Part shown: positions 1-8,208 of the stretch, one piece after another
Layout: every line of letters begins with the position of its first letter
Position numbering within the stretch: position 1 is the first letter of the stretch
Program-made: the position numbers and the translations under genes
Source of the DNA: Bradyrhizobium liaoningense
GTDB taxonomy: Bacteria; Pseudomonadota; Alphaproteobacteria; Rhizobiales; Xanthobacteraceae
Assembly (NCBI RefSeq): GCF_018130785.1
Contig: NZ_JAFCJT010000013.1
Span: 112,523 to 176,522, forward strand
DNA length: 64,000 nt
Direction of reading: 5' to 3'
Notes under the pieces: generated by a model
The model's database searches: none
The model's input: the letters and a program-made list of their open reading frames with translations, nothing else
Told to the model about the DNA's origin: nothing

Positions 1-1
1 T

Positions 2-1006
2 GGCATCAATACCGACGTCGAGAATTTGGCCTTTGCAGTCCTCGATCACGACGAAACTACGATCAGCCGGGACTACGCGCTGCAGATTTCCGGTTCGCGC
101 TACTTCACCGAACACGCCCCCATCACGAGCTATGATGACCTCGACCGTCGTATGCGCAGCGGTGAGCTCAGCCTCGCGATCGAGCTTCCGCCGGGCTTCG
201 GTCGCGATGTCGCGCGCGGTTCCAATGTTCAGATCGGCGCATGGATCGACGGGTCTAATCCTTCTCGCGCCGAGACCGTCCGCGGCTACGTCCAGGCCAT
301 GCACACGACCTGGCTGGTGCAGCGGGCGCGCGAACTCTCCGGTGCCGGCGAGGCAACCGGGGCGTTTCAGATCGAGGTCCGGTTTCTCTACAATCCCGAC
401 GTCAAGAGCATCGTTGCGATGGCTCCGGCCGTGATCCCGATCCTGCTTCTGATGATTCCGGCGATCCTGGCAGCCTTGAGTGTCGTGCGCGAAAAGGAAC
501 TCGGATCGATCATCAATTTCTATGTCACCCCGGTCACGCGGCTCGAATTTCTGCTCGGCAAGCAGATCCCGTACGTTGCGCTCGCCATGCTGAATTTCTT
601 CCTGCTGACGGCCTTCGCCGTGTTCGTCTTCCGTGTTCCATTCACCGGGAGTTTCCCCGCCTTCACGGCCGGCGCCTGCCTTTACGTGATCATCTCGACG
701 GCGATGGGCCTATTGATCTCTTCGTTCCTGAACAGCCAGATCGCCGCGATCTTCGCGACCGCGTTGCTCACGATGATTCCTGCGACGCAATATTCCGGGC
801 TGGTGGATTCCGTATCGTCGTTGCAAGGTGCAGGAGCCGTTGTCGGCCGTATCTATCCGACCGCCCACTTCATCACCATTACGCGCGGGACGTTCTCGAA
901 GGGGCTTGGGTTCGACGATCTTTCGGCGCCGTTCCTCGCCTTGATCGTGACGGTTCCCGTACTGCTGGGCCTTGGAACACTTTTGTTGCGCAAACAGGCA
1001 AACTAG
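2..1006 (+). CDS. ABC-2 type transporter permease, 5' end outside the window
   Basis: Membrane permease part of an ABC exporter. The reading frame is open to the left edge, so the true start lies outside the window; the TTG at 26 is not a convincing start. The visible 334 residues begin with a soluble extracytoplasmic portion (VLDHD, SGSRYF), followed from about residue 140 by six hydrophobic segments, the ABC-2 permease layout. The DVEN-LAFAVLDHD context resembles the C-terminal half of RbbA/YhiH-type proteins, where ATPase domains are fused in front, so this may be the tail of a fused ATPase-permease. The next permease starts 3 bases after the stop, so the two are co-transcribed and probably form the membrane dimer. 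Substrate is unknown; drugs or other toxic compounds are usual for the family. Confidence 0.85.
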   Translation, partial: GINTDVENLAFAVLDHDETTISRDYALQISGSRYFTEHAPITSYDDLDRRMRSGELSLAIELPPGFGRDVARGSNVQIGAWIDGSNPSRAETVRGYVQAMHTTWLVQRARELSGAGEATGAFQIEVRFLYNPDVKSIVAMAPAVIPILLLMIPAILAALSVVREKELGSIINFYVTPVTRLEFLLGKQIPYVALAMLNFFLLTAFAVFVFRVPFTGSFPAFTAGACLYVIISTAMGLLISSFLNSQIAAIFATALLTMIPATQYSGLVDSVSSLQGAGAVVGRIYPTAHFITITRGTFSKGLGFDDLSAPFLALIVTVPVLLGLGTLLLRKQAN

Positions 1007-1008
1007 CC

Positions 1009-2121
1009 ATGCGTGTCTCCAACATCGTCCAACTCGGCGTGAAGGAATTGCGAGGCCTGTCGCGCGATCCCGCGATGCTGATACTGATCATCTATGCCTT
1101 CACGGTTTCGATCTATACGTCGTCCCGGGCACAACCAGAGACGCTGAATCGGGCCGCGCTTGCAATCGTCGATGAGGACAACTCGCCGGTCTCCACGCGG
1201 ATCATCACGGCGTTCAATCCGCCCTATTTCTCGATCCCCAAGATGGTTTCCCAGGCAGATGTGATGGCGCGGCTGGATGCCGGCCTCGACATCTTCGCGC
1301 TAAACATTCCGCCTAACTTCCAGCGTGATCTGCTCGCTGGAAGGTCGCCGACAATCCAGCTCAACGTGGATGCGACGCGCATGTCCCAGGCCTTCACCGG
1401 GAGTGGCTACGTTCAATCCATCACCACCGGCGAGGTGAGCGAATTTCTGTCTCGTTACCGATCGGGCGCGGCGGCGCCGATCGATCTTGCCCTGCGGGCG
1501 CGGTTCAATCCGGAGCTCAACAAGAGCTGGTTCAGCTCCATCAACAACATCATCTCCTCAGTCACGATGCTATCGATCATCCTGACCGGAGCGGCGCTCA
1601 TCCGCGAACGCGAACACGGCACGATCGAGCATCTGCTGGTCATGCCGGTCACGCCGGTTGAGATCATGGCGAGCAAGATCTGGTCGATGGGACTGGTCGT
1701 TCTGGTCGCCTCGGCTGTTGCCCTCATCCTCGTCGTGCAGGGCCTGCTGGCGGTCAAGATCGCGGGCTCGATTCCGCTGTTTCTGTTTGGAGCGGCGCTC
1801 TATCTGTTTGCGATGACGAGCCTTGGTGTTTTTCTCGCCACGGTCGGCGGCTCGATGCCCCAGTTCGGTCTGCTGATGATGCTTATATTGTTGCCGCTTC
1901 AAATGCTGTCGGGGGCATCAACCCCTCGCGAGAGCATGCCGGAAATCATCCAGAACATCATGCTGGCCGCACCGAATACCCACTTCGTCATTCTTGCGCA
2001 GGCGATATTGTTTCGCGGCGCAGGCCTCGGAGTGATCTGGCCTCAGCTGGCGGCGTTGATTGCGATAGGAATGATCCTGTTCGGCTTCTCGCTTTGGCGG
2101 TTCAGAAAATTTGTCCGATAG
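1009..2121 (+). CDS. ABC-2 type transporter permease (YhhJ-like)
   Basis: Second permease of the same ABC exporter, 370 residues. One N-terminal membrane helix (LILIIYAFTVSIY), a soluble domain of about 140 residues (IVDEDNSPVSTRI), then a cluster of five or six helices starting near residue 180, as in YhhJ/ABC2_membrane_3 proteins. ATG start 3 bases after the upstream stop. In the known arrangement (HlyD-like adaptor, RbbA-like ATPase, YhhJ) the adaptor would lie left of the window. Substrate cannot be deduced. Confidence 0.87.
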   Translation: MRVSNIVQLGVKELRGLSRDPAMLILIIYAFTVSIYTSSRAQPETLNRAALAIVDEDNSPVSTRIITAFNPPYFSIPKMVSQADVMARLDAGLDIFALNIPPNFQRDLLAGRSPTIQLNVDATRMSQAFTGSGYVQSITTGEVSEFLSRYRSGAAAPIDLALRARFNPELNKSWFSSINNIISSVTMLSIILTGAALIREREHGTIEHLLVMPVTPVEIMASKIWSMGLVVLVASAVALILVVQGLLAVKIAGSIPLFLFGAALYLFAMTSLGVFLATVGGSMPQFGLLMMLILLPLQMLSGASTPRESMPEIIQNIMLAAPNTHFVILAQAILFRGAGLGVIWPQLAALIAIGMILFGFSLWRFRKFVR

Positions 2122-2125
2122 CCGT

Positions 2126-2153
2126 GTCGTCCCGACAGGCGGGCCGGGACGAC
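2126..2153. terminator. Hairpin between convergent genes
   Basis: Perfect 9-bp inverted repeat (gtcgtcccg at 2126-2134, cgggacgac at 2145-2153) with a 10-base loop, right after the stop of the ABC permease and facing the end of the acetyltransferase gene. There is no T-run, so it is terminator-like rather than a textbook intrinsic terminator. Confidence 0.5.
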
Positions 2154-2180
2154 GTTGGAGACTGTGGCAGACACTCCTGC

Positions 2181-2774
2181 CTACCTCATCCTTCTCGCAC
2201 TGCTCCAGCTCTTCAGCGACGACCACACGCCGCGTGACAGGCGGAAGCAGTCCACCGGCGTGGACGAGCCCAGCGCGAGGAAGCGATGCAGCTGGACGCC
2301 GCTCCACTGGAAGCCGCACTTCTCCAGCACGTTGCGCGAGGCCGGATTGGTGACGCGCGCGCCCGCATAGAGATGATCGTCCTCGAACTCCTCGAAGAAG
2401 AAGTCGATCGCGCCGCGCGCGGCCTCGGTGGCAAAGCCCTGGCCCCAATGCTCGACGCCGAGCCAGTAGCCGAGCTCGGCATTGTCGGGCGTGGAGCAGT
2501 CGATGCCGACCATGCCGACCGGCCCGGCGTCGTGCTCGATCAGGAACACGGTCTCGCTGCCGAGCGCGGCGGTGGCGCGGACGAATTCGACGGCGTCGTC
2601 CTGCGAATAGGGATGTGGAAGGCGGCGGGTGTTCTCCGCGACACGGCGGTCGTTGGCGAGCCGGGCGATGGTCCTGACGTCGGCGAGTGTGGGCCGCCGC
2701 AAGGTCAGACGCTCGGTGGCGACGACGCTCGGTCTCGCCTCCCGCAAGGTCGCGCTCGAGAAATCCTGCAACAT
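2181..2774 (-). CDS. GNAT family N-acetyltransferase (RimJ/RimL-like)
   Basis: Acetyltransferase using acetyl-CoA, 197 residues. It opens with TERLTLRRPTLAD, the usual first strand of RimJ/RimL-type GNAT proteins, and carries the LGYWLG..HWGQGFATEAA segment with the Q/RxxGxA-type acetyl-CoA loop and the late NPASRNVLEKCGF motif. The start at 2774 (MLQDFSS) was chosen because residues encoded further upstream read through the terminator hairpin. It lies behind rplU-rpmA on the same strand, where many alphaproteobacteria keep a similar acetyltransferase. The substrate (a protein N-terminus or a small molecule) is unknown. Confidence 0.85.
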   Translation of the reverse strand: MLQDFSSATLREARPSVVATERLTLRRPTLADVRTIARLANDRRVAENTRRLPHPYSQDDAVEFVRATAALGSETVFLIEHDAGPVGMVGIDCSTPDNAELGYWLGVEHWGQGFATEAARGAIDFFFEEFEDDHLYAGARVTNPASRNVLEKCGFQWSGVQLHRFLALGSSTPVDCFRLSRGVWSSLKSWSSARRMR

Positions 2775-2814
2775 GTCCGGCTCCGTCAAAGTCACTAAGT
2801 GAAAAGTGAGCAAG

Positions 2815-2851
2815 TCAAACGAAAGGGGAGGCCGGTTTCCCCGCCTCCCCT
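2815..2851 (-). terminator. Intrinsic terminator after rpmA
   Basis: On the minus strand a 9-bp stem (AGGGGAGGC at 2824-2832 paired with 2843-2851) is followed by CTTTCGTTTG, a T-rich tail. It lies about 67 bases past the rpmA stop and ahead of the acetyltransferase start, so the ribosomal operon probably ends here and the acetyltransferase may be expressed more weakly or from its own promoter. Confidence 0.7.
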
Positions 2852-2917
2852 GGAGCCGTCTTGTGGACTCCGCCGGTTCGGTCAGGGACCCGGCGGACTC
2901 CAAATTTGGTCCACCGT

Positions 2918-3187
2918 CTATTCAGCCGCCTCAGCGATCGGGAGTACCGATACAAATGTGCGGCCGTTGGCTTTGGCTTGGAACGTGACGCGACCCTCGA
3001 TCTTGGCGAACAGAGTGTGGTCGGTGCCCATGCCGACATTAAGGCCGGGATGCCAGGTGGTGCCGCGCTGACGCGCAATGATGTTGCCGGGAATCACGAC
3101 TTCGCCGCCGAACGCCTTGATGCCGAGGCGCTTGCCCTTCGAATCGCGACCGTTGCGCGATGAACCGCCTGCTTTTTTATGAGCCAT
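2918..3187 (-). CDS. rpmA: 50S ribosomal protein L27
   Basis: Bacterial L27 of 89 residues, a large-subunit protein whose N-terminus reaches the peptidyl transferase centre. It starts MAHKKAGGSSRNGRDS with the conserved RLGIKAFGGE and GNIIARQRGT blocks; the N-terminus is already in mature form, with no Firmicutes-type cleaved leader. Length is normal for alphaproteobacteria. It lies 97 bases behind rplU on the same strand, the universal rplU-rpmA order. Confidence 0.98.
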   Translation of the reverse strand: MAHKKAGGSSRNGRDSKGKRLGIKAFGGEVVIPGNIIARQRGTTWHPGLNVGMGTDHTLFAKIEGRVTFQAKANGRTFVSVLPIAEAAE

Positions 3188-3284
3188 GGCTCGTCTCCAA
3201 AATCCTGCGTATTTCTAGATCAATTCCTTGACGGAATCATTTCACAATTTCTCACGCATCAATTCGTGATTGCGCGTGATCAAA

Positions 3285-3674
3285 TTATGCGGCGGCTTCC
3301 TCGGTGGTCTTTTCCTTGGCGACCTTTTCCTTCTTCGGACGCGGGCCCTTGGTGGGCTTGGCGCCGTCCGTCAGGATTTCCGAGATGCGCAGAACCGTGA
3401 TCTCGTCGCGATAGCCGCGCTTGCGGCGCGAATTCTTGCGGCGGCGCTTCTTGAACGCGATGACCTTCGGCCCTCGCTTGTGGTCGAGCACCTCGACCGC
3501 AACGGAGGCACCGGCCACCGTCGGAACGCCCAGGACCGGCGTGTCGCCGCCGACCACCAGGACTTCATTCAGCTGTATGATCGAGCCGACTTCGCCTTCG
3601 ATCTTGCCTACTTCGAGAACATCATCCGGCACGACGCGGTATTGCTTGCCGCCGGTTTTGATGACTGCGAACAT
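3285..3674 (-). CDS. rplU: 50S ribosomal protein L21
   Basis: L21 of 129 residues, binding 23S rRNA. MFAVIKTGGKQYRV at the start and the basic FKKRRRKNSRRKRGYRD block near residue 80 are diagnostic. The protein is about 25 residues longer than E. coli L21 because of a C-terminal tail rich in lysine, alanine and glutamate, usual in Bradyrhizobium relatives. It is the first gene of the rplU-rpmA operon, preceded by a clear promoter and a 160-base leader. Confidence 0.98.
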   Translation of the reverse strand: MFAVIKTGGKQYRVVPDDVLEVGKIEGEVGSIIQLNEVLVVGGDTPVLGVPTVAGASVAVEVLDHKRGPKVIAFKKRRRKNSRRKRGYRDEITVLRISEILTDGAKPTKGPRPKKEKVAKEKTTEEAAA

Positions 3675-3807
3675 CGTTTTTTCTCCGTGTTCAAATCCCG
3701 GCCTCGCGACGAGAATCGTCCGGGCCGGCTTTTTGTCAGTCGCTATGGGTTTATGCGAGTTTTGTGCGGGCGGGAGTTATCCCTTTGAAAACCCACACAA
3801 AAACAAG

Positions 3808-3831
3808 CGGCGCGAGAAACGCCCCGCGCCG
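3808..3831 (-). promoter_or_regulatory. Terminator-like hairpin in the rplU leader
   Basis: A 7-bp GC stem (CGGCGCG / CGCGCCG, 3808-3814 with 3825-3831), followed on the minus strand by CTTGTTTTTGTG. It sits at the expected 5' end of the rplU transcript, about 10 bases past the -10 box and 134 bases before the start codon. It looks like an intrinsic terminator placed inside the leader, which could act as an attenuator or as a protective 5' hairpin. Confidence 0.45.
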
Positions 3832-3840
3832 GTTGCGGGA

Positions 3841-3868
3841 CTTATAGCCGCCGGACGCCGCAAGTCAA
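3841..3868 (-). promoter_or_regulatory. Sigma70-type promoter of rplU-rpmA
   Basis: On the minus strand TTGACT (3863-3868) and TATAAG (3841-3846) are separated by 16 bases, close to the housekeeping consensus. Transcription would start near 3834 and give a leader of about 160 bases before rplU. Confidence 0.75.
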
Positions 3869-4004
3869 GGAAAACCACCGAAAATGGCCCGGATTTGAAG
3901 GATTTCGCCTCCTTCCCGGCCCTTCGCCAAATCTGCCTTCGGCTTGCAACTTACGGGTTCCCGCGCCGTTGTCCCGCGAACTGGCACACGGGCAAGGGCT
4001 TTCC

Positions 4005-5135
4005 ATGGCAACGGACGAGTTGGTCAAGACGACGGGCATCGCGCACCACGGCGCGGAACGGCTGCCCTCGGTGGACGTCGACAGTTTCAACATCGAGATG
4101 AAGGACGAGGACGGCTTCCTCGGCGACCGCGCCAGCAAGGGTGCGTTTCGCGAGATTCTCGAGCGCTGGCGCAAGCCCTTGCGCAAGACCGGGGAGGATC
4201 CGTTCGGCAAGGAGCCCTCGGAAAACATCAGCAAGAAGACGCTGGACACCATCCTGGTCGGGGACGACACCGAGGCCTCCGCGGTTGTGCACAGCGCGAT
4301 CGAGGAGTTCGCCCAGGAGCTCGCCTATGTCACGCGACGTTTCCTGAAGTCCAAGGCCTGGGCCAAGACCGAGCGTATCGTGGTCGGCGGCGGCTTCCGC
4401 GATTCCCGGCTTGGCGAGCTCGCGATCGCGCGCACCGAGATCATCCTCAAGGCCGAGGACTTCAAGATCGACCTGGTGCCGATCCGCCATCATCCTGATG
4501 AAGCCGGCCTGCTCGGCACGCTGCATCTGGCGCCGTCATGGATCTTCGAGGCCCATGACAGCATCCTCGCCGTCGACATCGGCGGCACCAACATCCGTTG
4601 CGGCCTGGTGGAGACCGGCTGGAAGAAGGCCAAGGATCTCTCGAAGGCCAAGGTCGTGAAATCCGAGCTGTGGCGTCATGCCGATGACGAGCCGACCCGC
4701 GAGGGTGCGGTGAAGCGGCTCATCAAGATGCTGAAGGGGCTGATCACCGAGGCCGGGAACGAGGGCTTCAAGCTCGCGCCGTTCATCGGCATCGCCTGTC
4801 CCGGCGTGATCAAGGAGGACGGCTCGATCGAGAAGGGCGCACAGAATCTGCCGGGCAATTGGGAGAGCAGCAAGTTCAACCTGCCGGCGAGCCTGATCGA
4901 GGGCATCCCCGTCATCGGCGAGCACGACACCGCGATCCTGATGCACAATGACGGCGTGGTTCAGGGCCTCTCCGAGGTGCCGTTCATGCAGGACGTCCAT
5001 CGCTGGGGCGTGCTCACCATCGGCACCGGGCTCGGCAATGCTCGCTTCACCAACCGCCGCAAGGAGAACGGCAACGGAAAAGACCGGGATTCCACGGAGA
5101 ACGGCAAGAAGAAGGGCAAGGCGGACAAGGAGTAA
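4005..5135 (+). CDS. ROK family protein with swapped (permuted) halves
   Basis: Sugar-kinase-fold protein of 376 residues. The ROK phosphate-binding motif VDIGGTNIRCGLV appears only near residue 190, followed by GIACPGVI, then EHDTAILMHND, where the catalytic Asp is expected, and GVLTIGTGLGNA. The pieces that normally end a ROK protein come first: GDDTEASAVVHSAIEEF, then IVVGGGF near residue 127 and a DEAGLLGTLHLA segment. So the C-terminal half precedes the N-terminal half, as in a circular permutation. The zinc-binding CxCG motif of classical ROK kinases is absent. The tail is lysine-rich and low in complexity. Start at 4005 chosen over an upstream in-frame candidate at 3969. Sugar substrate and kinase activity are not established. 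Confidence 0.8.
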   Translation: MATDELVKTTGIAHHGAERLPSVDVDSFNIEMKDEDGFLGDRASKGAFREILERWRKPLRKTGEDPFGKEPSENISKKTLDTILVGDDTEASAVVHSAIEEFAQELAYVTRRFLKSKAWAKTERIVVGGGFRDSRLGELAIARTEIILKAEDFKIDLVPIRHHPDEAGLLGTLHLAPSWIFEAHDSILAVDIGGTNIRCGLVETGWKKAKDLSKAKVVKSELWRHADDEPTREGAVKRLIKMLKGLITEAGNEGFKLAPFIGIACPGVIKEDGSIEKGAQNLPGNWESSKFNLPASLIEGIPVIGEHDTAILMHNDGVVQGLSEVPFMQDVHRWGVLTIGTGLGNARFTNRRKENGNGKDRDSTENGKKKGKADKE

Positions 5136-5260
5136 CCTTGACTGGTTAGGTTAAGGGACGGATTGCGTTGCGGCGCACGGGACACTCGCTACGGTCGAAT
5201 CGTCGCCTCACCCTGGCCGGCGAAGCCGCCCTTCCCAGCCAGTATTTCAATGAGCGGCAC

Positions 5261-5294
5261 GGGACCGCCAGTGTTTACCGCGTCTGGCGGTCCC
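5261..5294. terminator. Hairpin between convergent genes
   Basis: Perfect 11-bp inverted repeat (gggaccgccag 5261-5271, ctggcggtccc 5284-5294) with a 12-base loop, placed between the converging ROK and hydrolase genes. It could end transcription from either side; no T-run follows. Confidence 0.55.
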
Positions 5295-5304
5295 ACCCCT
5301 GTCT

Positions 5305-6168
5305 TCAGCTCCAGCCAATCCGCTGAAAGAACGCCGCGATCTCCGCGGCCGCGCGATCCGGATCTTCCCGATGCGGGAAGTGTCCGACATCAGGAAACAT
5401 CGCGAGATCGAGATCGCCAAACGTCTCGCCCAGCCGGTCGGTCCAGGCATAGGGAAACAGCGGGTCGTGCTCGGCCCAGCGCACGCAGGTCGGCACATGG
5501 ATCGGCGGAAGCGACGGCGCCTCGCCCTTCATCATCGCGACACGCCCGGCATGCGAGGCGCGATAATGCGCAAAGCCGCCGGCGAGGTTACCCTCTCTGA
5601 AGAAATTGTCGGCGAAGACGTCGAGGACGTCGTCGAAGGCGTTCTTCCGATGTGCCCAGCCCTTCAGGAAGTGGCTGATATAGAGGCGGCAGCTTTCCCG
5701 GCTTGCCCCGACGAGCCGCTCGGCCATCTCCATCTGGTGGAAGGACTGATACCAGATGTGGTTGAGCCTATCGGGCGCCGCCATGCGCGGCCCGATGCCG
5801 GGATAGACGAAGTCGAAGAAGAACAGCCCGGCCACCCGCTCGGGCGCCTTCCGGGCCAGCGGCTGCATCACTGCGCCGCCAACATCATGGCCGACCACCG
5901 CGAATCGCTTGATGCCGAGCCCGTCCATCAGCGCCAGCATGTCCGCCGCATGGCCGTCCGGCCCAAAGGGCCCAATCGGCTTGTCGCTGTCGCCGAAGCC
6001 GCGCAGATCGGGCGCGATCAGCATGAAACGGTCCGAAAGCCTTGATATCACCGGCTCCCAGGTCAGCCAGAATTCCGGCCAACCATGCAGCAAAAGCAGC
6101 GGTTTTCCCGCTCCGGTGCGGACCAGGTGGAAATCGGCGCCATTGGCCTTGATCGTCAGGTGCTCCAC
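5305..6168 (-). CDS. Alpha/beta hydrolase (epoxide hydrolase / haloalkane dehalogenase-like)
   Basis: Cytosolic hydrolase of 287 residues. It shows LLLHGWPEF (oxyanion HGxP), DLRGFGDSDKP, the nucleophile elbow GHDVGG with Asp as nucleophile, and a late catalytic His in PDVGHFPHRE. An Asp nucleophile with HGWPE is typical of epoxide hydrolases and haloacid/haloalkane dehalogenases rather than serine esterases. The GTG start at 6168 was chosen because GGAGGA lies 6 bases upstream; the longer open frame to 6273 has no ribosome site. Substrate unknown. Confidence 0.85.
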   Translation of the reverse strand: MEHLTIKANGADFHLVRTGAGKPLLLLHGWPEFWLTWEPVISRLSDRFMLIAPDLRGFGDSDKPIGPFGPDGHAADMLALMDGLGIKRFAVVGHDVGGAVMQPLARKAPERVAGLFFFDFVYPGIGPRMAAPDRLNHIWYQSFHQMEMAERLVGASRESCRLYISHFLKGWAHRKNAFDDVLDVFADNFFREGNLAGGFAHYRASHAGRVAMMKGEAPSLPPIHVPTCVRWAEHDPLFPYAWTDRLGETFGDLDLAMFPDVGHFPHREDPDRAAAEIAAFFQRIGWS

Positions 6169-6303
6169 GGCAGTTCCTCCCGGCGTCGGGGTAGGGGCTG
6201 AAAGAGGCAGCGGATTTTCCCCTTTCGCGCCTTGTCTGGCCCGCCATCCTCGCCTATTAACGCCCCCAACCACAGGGGCGCTGCTCCTACCATGGCGCCT
6301 TCA

Positions 6304-6393
6304 GGAGAGGTGGCAGAGTGGTTGAATGCACCGCACTCGAAATGCGGCATAGGTGCAAGCCTATCGGGGGTTCGAATCCCTCCCTCTCCGCCA
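6304..6393 (+). tRNA. tRNA-Ser (anticodon CGA)
   Basis: Acceptor GGAGAGG (6304-6310) pairs with CCTCTCC (6383-6389); discriminator G and an encoded CCA follow. Anticodon arm ccgca-ctcgaaa-tgcgg gives CGA, reading UCG serine codons. The long variable arm and the GGTTCGAATCC T-arm fit a class II tRNA-Ser of 90 bases. The accessory block begins directly after it. Confidence 0.97.
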
Positions 6394-6623
6394 TAATAAA
6401 ACGACGTCGAGAAAGCCCCGTAAAATCAGGTCTTACTGCACGCCAGAAGCCTCTGGTGTAGCCCTTGGATGTAGCCCCCTAGGACGGTCCCAACCTGCCA
6501 CGGCGGCGTCATAGTTTCATTGCCGCCGGACGACAGTCTTCTTACCCGGGACCACCCGCATCGGCATGGAGGTCGGGTAACCGTCACGAAGGCCAAGTCC
6601 GCTCTACATTCGGCGGAGGCACC
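6394..6623. other. Intergenic stretch after tRNA-Ser
   Basis: No gene, integrase fragment or repeat of the tRNA 3' end is visible here. This is the border between the housekeeping part and the accessory block. Confidence 0.5.
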
Positions 6624-7025
6624 TCAGGCATCGGCGATCAGTGAGGCGATGTCCTCAAGCGAACGCCGGCTGAAGTCCTTCGCAAACTCGCCTACGATCT
6701 TGCCTCTCAAGTCGTGGTTAAAGTGCTTGCGCAATTCCCCCAAGGTCCTGGGGTCGGAGACGACAACCAAGTGTTCTATCGTCCCGTCCAGGCTGAGCTT
6801 GTTCAGGAACGCGGCTGTTGCTGCCGCAAAGTCGTTTTCGAGCCGCTTCCCGTCGGGACTGGCGGAGCCGGTACGATGCCGCGTACGAGAGTTCGCGTGG
6901 GCCGGCACGGGCGGAGTCGCCGTAATCTCAACCAAGTGCACCCCGGGTTTCACCCCGGTATTGTGGAACAGGCGGATCGTCTCAGCGTCAGCGACAGCGA
7001 CTGTCGCACCGGTAGGTAGAATCAT
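6624..7025 (-). CDS. Host attachment family protein
   Basis: A 133-residue protein of the Host_attach family (distant relatives of the eRF1 domain fold). It opens with LPTGATVAVADAETIRLFHN, and its second half has VVVSDPRTLGELRKHF and VGEFAKDFSRRSLEDI, matching the usual PRxLGELR and late E.xKD pattern. Family members were named for a role in attachment to host cells; the molecular role is not known. Length is normal. LysR-type box A lies 246 bases upstream in the orientation that points at this gene. Confidence 0.75.
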   Translation of the reverse strand: MILPTGATVAVADAETIRLFHNTGVKPGVHLVEITATPPVPAHANSRTRHRTGSASPDGKRLENDFAAATAAFLNKLSLDGTIEHLVVVSDPRTLGELRKHFNHDLRGKIVGEFAKDFSRRSLEDIASLIADA

Positions 7026-7270
7026 CGAAAGACCTCCCGTTCACGATCCCGCATTGACACAACGGGCCATGACACTTGTATCCCGGCGTTCTGCTGCGCC
7101 TCTCAAGCTCCCGGCACGAAACTCCCCGGAGCACGGCAGTCCGACGACCGCCGAAAGGAAACGACGCGGCGAACACGGCGCTCATAGCGGTCGAGAAGTC
7201 GATGCGCTCGGAAGTGCTTGCCCTGCCGAGCGGCGAATGGCCGAAGATTGAGTCTTAGGCGGTCGAAATA

Positions 7271-7313
7271 AAAATCACCTCTAGCTATGGAGTTGATAGC
7301 CGATCGTTATTGG
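7271..7313 (-). promoter_or_regulatory. LysR-type regulon box A
   Basis: On the minus strand: ATA-N9-TAT (halves at 7308-7310 and 7296-7298), 4 bases, TCCATAG, 2 bases, AGAGGTGATTTT. The T-N11-A of LysR-type sites is exact. It points at the host attachment gene, 246 bases away, with no convincing gene in between. One of seven strong copies of the repeated element. Confidence 0.75.
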
Positions 7314-7682
7314 GCTGACTAAAGGACGCTTCGCGGGGCGGCGGAAGTGCGGCGCTTCCCTCCGCAAGCACTCGAGGCGGTCGCGGGGAGCCTCGTCTTC
7401 GCCGGAGTTCTTTCGAGGGCAGGTGGACGCTTCGGCCCGGATGTCTGGGCAACCGCCACGGCGTTGGAAGCGTGTGCACCCTTTGCGATGTCAGGACGAT
7501 CGGCGCAATTTTCCGCGGCACGTGCCCGGCGTCGTCTCAACGCGACCCGCGGGACGTCAAAAACCCCCACCGCAACCGCGCCACGCACGCGGTAGCGATG
7601 GAGATCATGTGCGGCCTGACCAAGAGGAACTCTACGACCAGCAGCCTTCTCTCAGGTCCGGCGCGCGCCGCGGTCGCCGCTT
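7314..7682. other. Intergenic region without a convincing gene
   Basis: Short open frames exist on both strands, but none has a ribosome site, a recognisable domain or the codon pattern of its neighbours. No hairpin or repeat stood out. Confidence 0.45.
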
Positions 7683-8096
7683 CTAGGGGAACGTCAGTCC
7701 GAAGGCCGCCGGGTCGGGCTTCTCGCCTTTCCGCGGGACAAAGAAGCGCTCCAGACCACCCGGAACGAAGCTGAGTAGCAGGGTCGCCTGATCGCCGACC
7801 ACCTCGATCGTATGCGGCACTCCGCGGGGAAGAGCTGCATAGGCGCCTGGCCCTACCTCGACACGGGAATCGCCAACTCGCGCGATCAAATTGCCCTGCA
7901 CGACATAGAGCAACTCGTCTTCTCGTGTGTGGGTGTGTAGGGGCGGTTCCTCCCCGGCACGCACCGTCCAAAGCACAGTGCCATATTCGCCGCCGGACTG
8001 GCTGCTCTCCACCTTCATCTCAACGCTCGAGCCTCCGCTCGACGTCACCGTCTCGCCGCCGCGCGGCGCCGTGAGAACCGGCTTTTGCACTGACAT
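7683..8096 (-). CDS. Cupin domain protein
   Basis: Single-domain cupin of 137 residues. Motif 1 is PPLHTHTREDELLYVVQG and motif 2 is PRGVPHTIEV, giving the His/His/Glu...His metal-site pattern of small quercetinase-like or regulatory cupins. The start at 8096 is supported by AGGAGG about 6 bases upstream; the frame continues upstream through the box B element and is not coding there. Enzyme activity cannot be assigned. Box B lies 70 bases upstream, so expression is probably under the shared LysR-type control. Confidence 0.87.
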   Translation of the reverse strand: MSVQKPVLTAPRGGETVTSSGGSSVEMKVESSQSGGEYGTVLWTVRAGEEPPLHTHTREDELLYVVQGNLIARVGDSRVEVGPGAYAALPRGVPHTIEVVGDQATLLLSFVPGGLERFFVPRKGEKPDPAAFGLTFP

Positions 8097-8165
8097 TTGT
8101 AGCCTCCTGATTATACGCCGGGTGAGCCCGGTACCAGGTGAACATCGAATTTCGAGCGGCGAATG

Positions 8166-8208
8166 GGAAATGACGTCACGCCATGAAGTTAATAGCTGCG
8201 TGTTATGG
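8166..8208 (-). promoter_or_regulatory. LysR-type regulon box B
   Basis: On the minus strand: ATA (8204-8206)-N9-TAT (8192-8194), 4 bases, TTCATGG, then a CGTGACGTCATTT version of the distal part. T-N11-A is exact. It ends 70 bases before the cupin start. It also contains the palindrome TGACGTCA. Confidence 0.75.

Noticed and set aside
6370..6480. Attachment site or integrase fragment after tRNA-Ser
   Set aside because: No repeat of the tRNA 3' end and no integrase-like frame was found in the window.
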